This document shows positions 59,492-64,000 of a stretch of DNA of 64,000 nt, piece by piece. The translations under genes were made by a program, and so were the position numbers. The stretch is from NCBI RefSeq assembly GCF_024199925.1, contig NZ_JANADR010000001.1, positions 3,720,001 through 3,784,000 on the forward strand, in the 5' to 3' direction. The notes below the pieces were generated by a model, which saw only the letters and a program-made list of their open reading frames with translations, did no database searches and was not told the DNA's origin. The stretch comes from Bradyrhizobium sp. CCGUVB1N3. GTDB taxonomy: Bacteria; Pseudomonadota; Alphaproteobacteria; Rhizobiales; Xanthobacteraceae. How positions within the stretch are numbered: position 1 is the first letter of the stretch; each line of letters starts with the position of its first letter.

Positions 59492-61636
59492 ATGCGAGGG
59501 ATCGGCAGGCGGGACATCGTTGCGGCGGTCTTGATCGCGCTGCTCGTCGGCGCCGTCTTCACCTCGCCGCCTCTCAACAGGTTGCAAGGCCTTTCGCTCG
59601 ACATCTTGACGGCGCTGCGCGCGACGCTTTTCAGCGATCGTCGCGATGCCGCCGCCTCACCCGTCGTCGTCATCGCGATCGACGACGAAACCTATGACAC
59701 GCCCCCGTTCAAGGGGTCGCCGACGCTGACCTGGACGCGTGAAGTCGGACGCCTGATCGGCGCCGTGGTCGACGGCGGGGCCAAGGTGATCGGCTTCGAC
59801 GTGATCTTTCCGAGCTCGATCGAGCAGTCGGAGATTCCCTTCGGCGACGCGCCACTCGGCGCTCGCATGAAGGGTTTCGACCGGGACTTCCTGATCGCCT
59901 TGCGCAAAGCGTCCGATGCCGGCAAGCTCGTGCTTGGCGCGATCGTGAGCAACAACCGTCCCGACTTTCCCGACCGCGCGCAGCAATTGGCGGTGAGGGG
60001 CAATATCCGCGCGCTCAACGTCAACACCGACCCCGACGACGTCATCCGGCGAATGCCGCTGAGCTTTTCGATCGACGGCAAACAGGTCCCCACGATGGCC
60101 GTCGAGCTCGCCGCGCGCGCCCTCGGCGCAAGGCCAGAGCTTGCGCCGGACGGCAGCACGGCGCTCGCCGGCTATGCGATCCCTAGCGCCGAGCCGAACA
60201 CGCTGACGCTCAATTTCCGCGGCGTCGGCCACAATGTTCCGAAGTTTTCTTTTGCGGATTTGCGCGCCTGCGTGGAGAAAGGCGACGGCGAGTTCTTCCA
60301 CCGCGCCTTCGATGGCAAGGTCGTCATTCTCGGCAGCGTGGTCAACGTCGACGACCGCAAGCTGACCTCGCTACGTCTTGCCGGTGGATATGACGGGACG
60401 CCCGCGCCGCGCTGTGCGCTGCCCGCCCCTTCACGGCCGGCGCCTGTGGCGCGCAGCGACATCGCCGGCGTATTCGTGCATGCGACCGTCGTGCGCAACC
60501 TGATGGAACGCGATGCGGTGAGCGAGCTCGGCTTCCCCATGCGGACGATTCTCACGATCGCCATCGCGGGAATCATCGCATTCGCTTCCTGCCTGCTTTC
60601 GCCAGGCCGCGCGATGCTCGCCTACCTTGCGATCATGGCCGTCTACACCGCTTGCGCGGTAAGCCTGTTCGTTCGCGCACAGGCCTTGCCGTTGACCGAG
60701 CCGGCGCTCGCAGGGCTTGCGGCCGGCGCCGTGATGATCGGCTACCGTTTCGTCATCGCCGATCGCGATGAACGCTTCCTGCGCAGGAGCTTTGCGCTCT
60801 ACCTCGCCCCGCAGGTGATCGAGGGCATGGTGGCTTCCGGCAAGATGCCGGCGCTCGGCGGCGAGATGCGCAACGTCACCGTGTTCTTCTCGGACCTCGC
60901 CGGTTTCTCCTCGATCGCCGAAAAGATGACGCCCGGCGAGCTGGTCGCCCTCATGAACGAGTATCTCTCCGCCATGACCGAGGTCATCGAAAGCCATGGC
61001 GGCTACGTCGACAAATATATCGGCGATTCCATCGTGGCCGTGTTCGGCGCCCCGGTCGCCGATCCCGACCACGCCTGCAATGCCGTCCGTGCCGCGCTTG
61101 CCTGCAACACGCGGCTCGACGAGCTCAACCGCAGCCATGCCGCCTTCGAAAGCCTGGCGCACCGCATCGGCCTCAACACTGGCGAGGCCGTGGTCGGCAA
61201 TATCGGCTCGCGCCGCCGCTTCAACTACACCGTCATGAGCGATACCGTGAACGTCGCCTCGCGCCTCGAAGGCGCCAACAAGTACTTTGCGACCTCGATC
61301 GTGGCCTCCGAAATGACGGTCGCGCAAACCGCCGACGGCTTCGTCTGGCGCGAGCTCGACGCCATCCGTGTCAAGGGCCGCGACGAGGCGATCAGGGTCT
61401 ATGAGCCGCTAGCCGCACAAGGCGCGGAAACGGCGGAGCAAGCGAAGACGGCGACGGGCTATGCCGAGGGGCTTGCGTATTGGCGGGCGCGCGAATTCGC
61501 TAGGGCCGCAGCTTGCTTCGACCACCTCGCTGCGACCGATGCCCCGTCAACATTGTTTGCAAAGCGCGCCAAGGAACTCGCCGCCAACCCGCCTTCGCCG
61601 GACTGGACGCCGGTCAACACTCTGGAAGGAAAATAG
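59492..61636 (+). CDS. CHASE2-domain class III adenylate/guanylate cyclase
   Basis: A 714-aa membrane receptor cyclase. A helix near 9-26 is followed by a periplasmic CHASE2 domain (about 45-340: VVVIAIDDETYDTPPF, AKVIGFDVIFPSS, GKVVILGSVVNVDDRK). Three helices follow (350-420), then the catalytic domain from about 460 (NVTVFFSDLAGFSSI, YVDKYIGDSIVAVFGAP, FNYTVMSDTVNVASRLEGA) and a short TPR-like tail. Both metal Asp residues are present, so the enzyme should be active. The ATG at 59492 follows the FecR-like gene closely. Confidence 0.9.
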   Translation: MRGIGRRDIVAAVLIALLVGAVFTSPPLNRLQGLSLDILTALRATLFSDRRDAAASPVVVIAIDDETYDTPPFKGSPTLTWTREVGRLIGAVVDGGAKVIGFDVIFPSSIEQSEIPFGDAPLGARMKGFDRDFLIALRKASDAGKLVLGAIVSNNRPDFPDRAQQLAVRGNIRALNVNTDPDDVIRRMPLSFSIDGKQVPTMAVELAARALGARPELAPDGSTALAGYAIPSAEPNTLTLNFRGVGHNVPKFSFADLRACVEKGDGEFFHRAFDGKVVILGSVVNVDDRKLTSLRLAGGYDGTPAPRCALPAPSRPAPVARSDIAGVFVHATVVRNLMERDAVSELGFPMRTILTIAIAGIIAFASCLLSPGRAMLAYLAIMAVYTACAVSLFVRAQALPLTEPALAGLAAGAVMIGYRFVIADRDERFLRRSFALYLAPQVIEGMVASGKMPALGGEMRNVTVFFSDLAGFSSIAEKMTPGELVALMNEYLSAMTEVIESHGGYVDKYIGDSIVAVFGAPVADPDHACNAVRAALACNTRLDELNRSHAAFESLAHRIGLNTGEAVVGNIGSRRRFNYTVMSDTVNVASRLEGANKYFATSIVASEMTVAQTADGFVWRELDAIRVKGRDEAIRVYEPLAAQGAETAEQAKTATGYAEGLAYWRAREFARAAACFDHLAATDAPSTLFAKRAKELAANPPSPDWTPVNTLEGK

Positions 61637-61925
61637 CGGCCCGCCAGGCCGGTCGGCAGTCGCGCCTCGTCGCGTGCCGCCGGTCACAACCCGGAGAGCC
61701 CTCTTTTTCAGGCCCATGACATGACGTAGTGTGTAGCGAGCTGCCCTTCGAGACGGGACGGGCCGACGTCGCCGGTTGCCGGAATGGGCAGCGAGTAGGC
61801 CGTCGGCAGGCATCGCAGTCTGAAAGCAGCGCCGACCTTTGTGGCGCTCCCTCAATTTCAACATGAAGCAAGTTGGCCTGCCGCGCCCGGCAGGCAGGCG
61901 CACGTGTATCTCAGGGAGGATCGAC

Positions 61926-62219
61926 ATGGCGACATTCATACTGACGATCAACTGGACCGACCAGGGAATTCGGAATGTCAAGGATGCCCCCAAGCGCAGC
62001 GAAGCAGCGAAGGCGCTTGCCAGGAAAGTCGGTGTCGAGATCAAGGAGGTCTATCTCACCTCCGGCACGCATGACATTCTGGTTGTCGCCGAAGCACCGC
62101 TCGGTGACCACATCACAAAATTCGCGCTTGCGCTCGGCTCCCTCGGCAATGTGCGCACCAGCACCTCACGCGCCTGGACAGAGGCCGAGTGGGCCAAGCT
62201 GATATCTGAGCTGCCGTAA
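61926..62219 (+). CDS. GYD-domain protein
   Basis: A 97-aa ferredoxin-like alpha/beta GYD domain: TFILTINWTDQGIRNVKDAP, EIKEVYLTSGTHDILVVAEA and KFALALGSLGNVRTST. GGGAGG lies about eight bases before ATG 61926. The family is small, soluble and of unclear function. The preceding 290 bases, back to the cyclase, show no gene. Confidence 0.88.
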   Translation: MATFILTINWTDQGIRNVKDAPKRSEAAKALARKVGVEIKEVYLTSGTHDILVVAEAPLGDHITKFALALGSLGNVRTSTSRAWTEAEWAKLISELP

Positions 62220-62398
62220 GCGGCTTCGGAGCCAGACAGGCCTGCGCAGAGTCCAGCGGGTTGGCGAGCCGTGATTTCGGCGCCCGGCGATCGGCGCCTC
62301 AAGGAGGTGCGATCAACGGGCGCTTCTGACATCGATACCCGGCTCGTCCACCGAAGCTGACGCGAGACTTTGTGCCGACATCATGAGGAGGTCAGGCT

Positions 62399-62755
62399 AT
62401 GGAAATCGAAGGCACGACGTTCGGCACGATCACGATTGACGGCAAGACCTATGAACACGACGTGATCATTCGTCTGTCAGGCGAAGTGGCAAAGCGGAAG
62501 AAAAAGCTGTCGAAGAAGTACTACGGCACCTCGCACGTCCTTTCGAAGGACGAGGCGAAGTTCGTCTTTGAAGACGGATGCGAGCAGCTCATTCTTGGGA
62601 CGGGCCAGATGGGCAATGTGCATCTATCGCCGGAAGCGGAGGCGTTCTTTGCGAGAAAGGGTTGTGCAGTCCTGCTCGAGCCGACCCCCAAGGCAATTCG
62701 TACGTTCAACCACTCGCATGCCAGGAAGATTGGACTTTTTCACATAACCTGCTGA
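62399..62755 (+). CDS. Mth938-domain protein (DUF498)
   Basis: A 118-aa protein of the Mth938/DUF498 fold (related to NDUFAF3-type assembly factors). It shows GTTFGTITIDGKTYEHDVII, then FEDGCEQLILGTGQMGNVHL and FFARKGCAVLLEPTPKAIRT. AGGAGG precedes ATG 62399. It lies 180 bases after the GYD gene and is convergent with pobA. Function unproven. Confidence 0.88.
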   Translation: MEIEGTTFGTITIDGKTYEHDVIIRLSGEVAKRKKKLSKKYYGTSHVLSKDEAKFVFEDGCEQLILGTGQMGNVHLSPEAEAFFARKGCAVLLEPTPKAIRTFNHSHARKIGLFHITC

Positions 62756-62794
62756 ACCATCCACCGTCAGAAGAGCCAAATAGGCCGGCGCGCC

Positions 62795-64000
<1,206 letters not shown>

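Overview
The window looks like chromosomal DNA from an alphaproteobacterium, most likely Bradyrhizobium or a close relative. The DNA is GC-rich, GTG and TTG starts are common, and long antisense shadow open frames are abundant. The genes are a rhizobial type of exopolysaccharide cluster, many short lineage-type secreted or membrane proteins, sugar ABC transport, class III cyclases and pobA. The genus is inferred from this gene style; there is no rRNA, tRNA or other phylogenetic marker in the window.

Bases 1-13,000 hold the variable part of a surface polysaccharide cluster. It contains a Wzx-type flippase (cut by the window start), a polysaccharide pyruvyl transferase, a GT4-type glycosyltransferase, an FrhB/FdhB-like Fe-S/flavoprotein, two Tat-exported beta-helix proteins, an acyltransferase, a Wzy-like polymerase, a GT2 glycosyltransferase and a UDP-xylose synthase. 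By eye this stretch is more AT-rich than the rest. It also carries an IS5-type transposase remnant and a chimeric gene scar.

Bases 13,500-28,600 hold the conserved assembly machinery: two further O-antigen ligase/polymerase-like proteins, a Wzc-type co-polymerase/tyrosine kinase, a Wza-type export lipoprotein, the initiating phosphoglycosyltransferase, and accessory proteins (a membrane-tethered solute-binding protein, a BTLCP transglutaminase-like protease, a metallophosphoesterase and two small TPR-like paralogues). Bases 31,500-36,750 supply nucleotide sugars: rfbDC and rfbAB for dTDP-L-rhamnose, then galE. Between and after these blocks lie many small secreted or one-helix membrane proteins, several shorter than 60 codons, plus duplicated and decaying copies.

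Bases 40,500-47,500 are a five-gene ribose-type ABC operon on the minus strand. One permease is fused to an SMP-30-like beta-propeller and a second propeller is encoded next to it. Bases 48,400-57,200 are a long, tightly packed minus-strand operon. It runs from a formylglycine-generating enzyme and a Tat-exported sulfatase, through a YiaW/YiaV-like inner-membrane pair, a broken DUF1254 gene, an outer-membrane SphA/MetA-type protein and a Cache-domain cyclase, to a Tat-exported solute-binding protein; a divergent AraC regulator faces it. The window ends with a FecR-like protein paired with a CHASE2 cyclase, a GYD protein, an Mth938-domain protein and pobA.

No CRISPR array, intact insertion sequence, tRNA or rRNA was seen. 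The most unusual items are the sulfatase/FGE/cyclase operon, the permease-propeller fusion, the Tat-leader/glycosyltransferase scar and the pair of CCGAAAGAGGTA elements upstream of small-protein genes.
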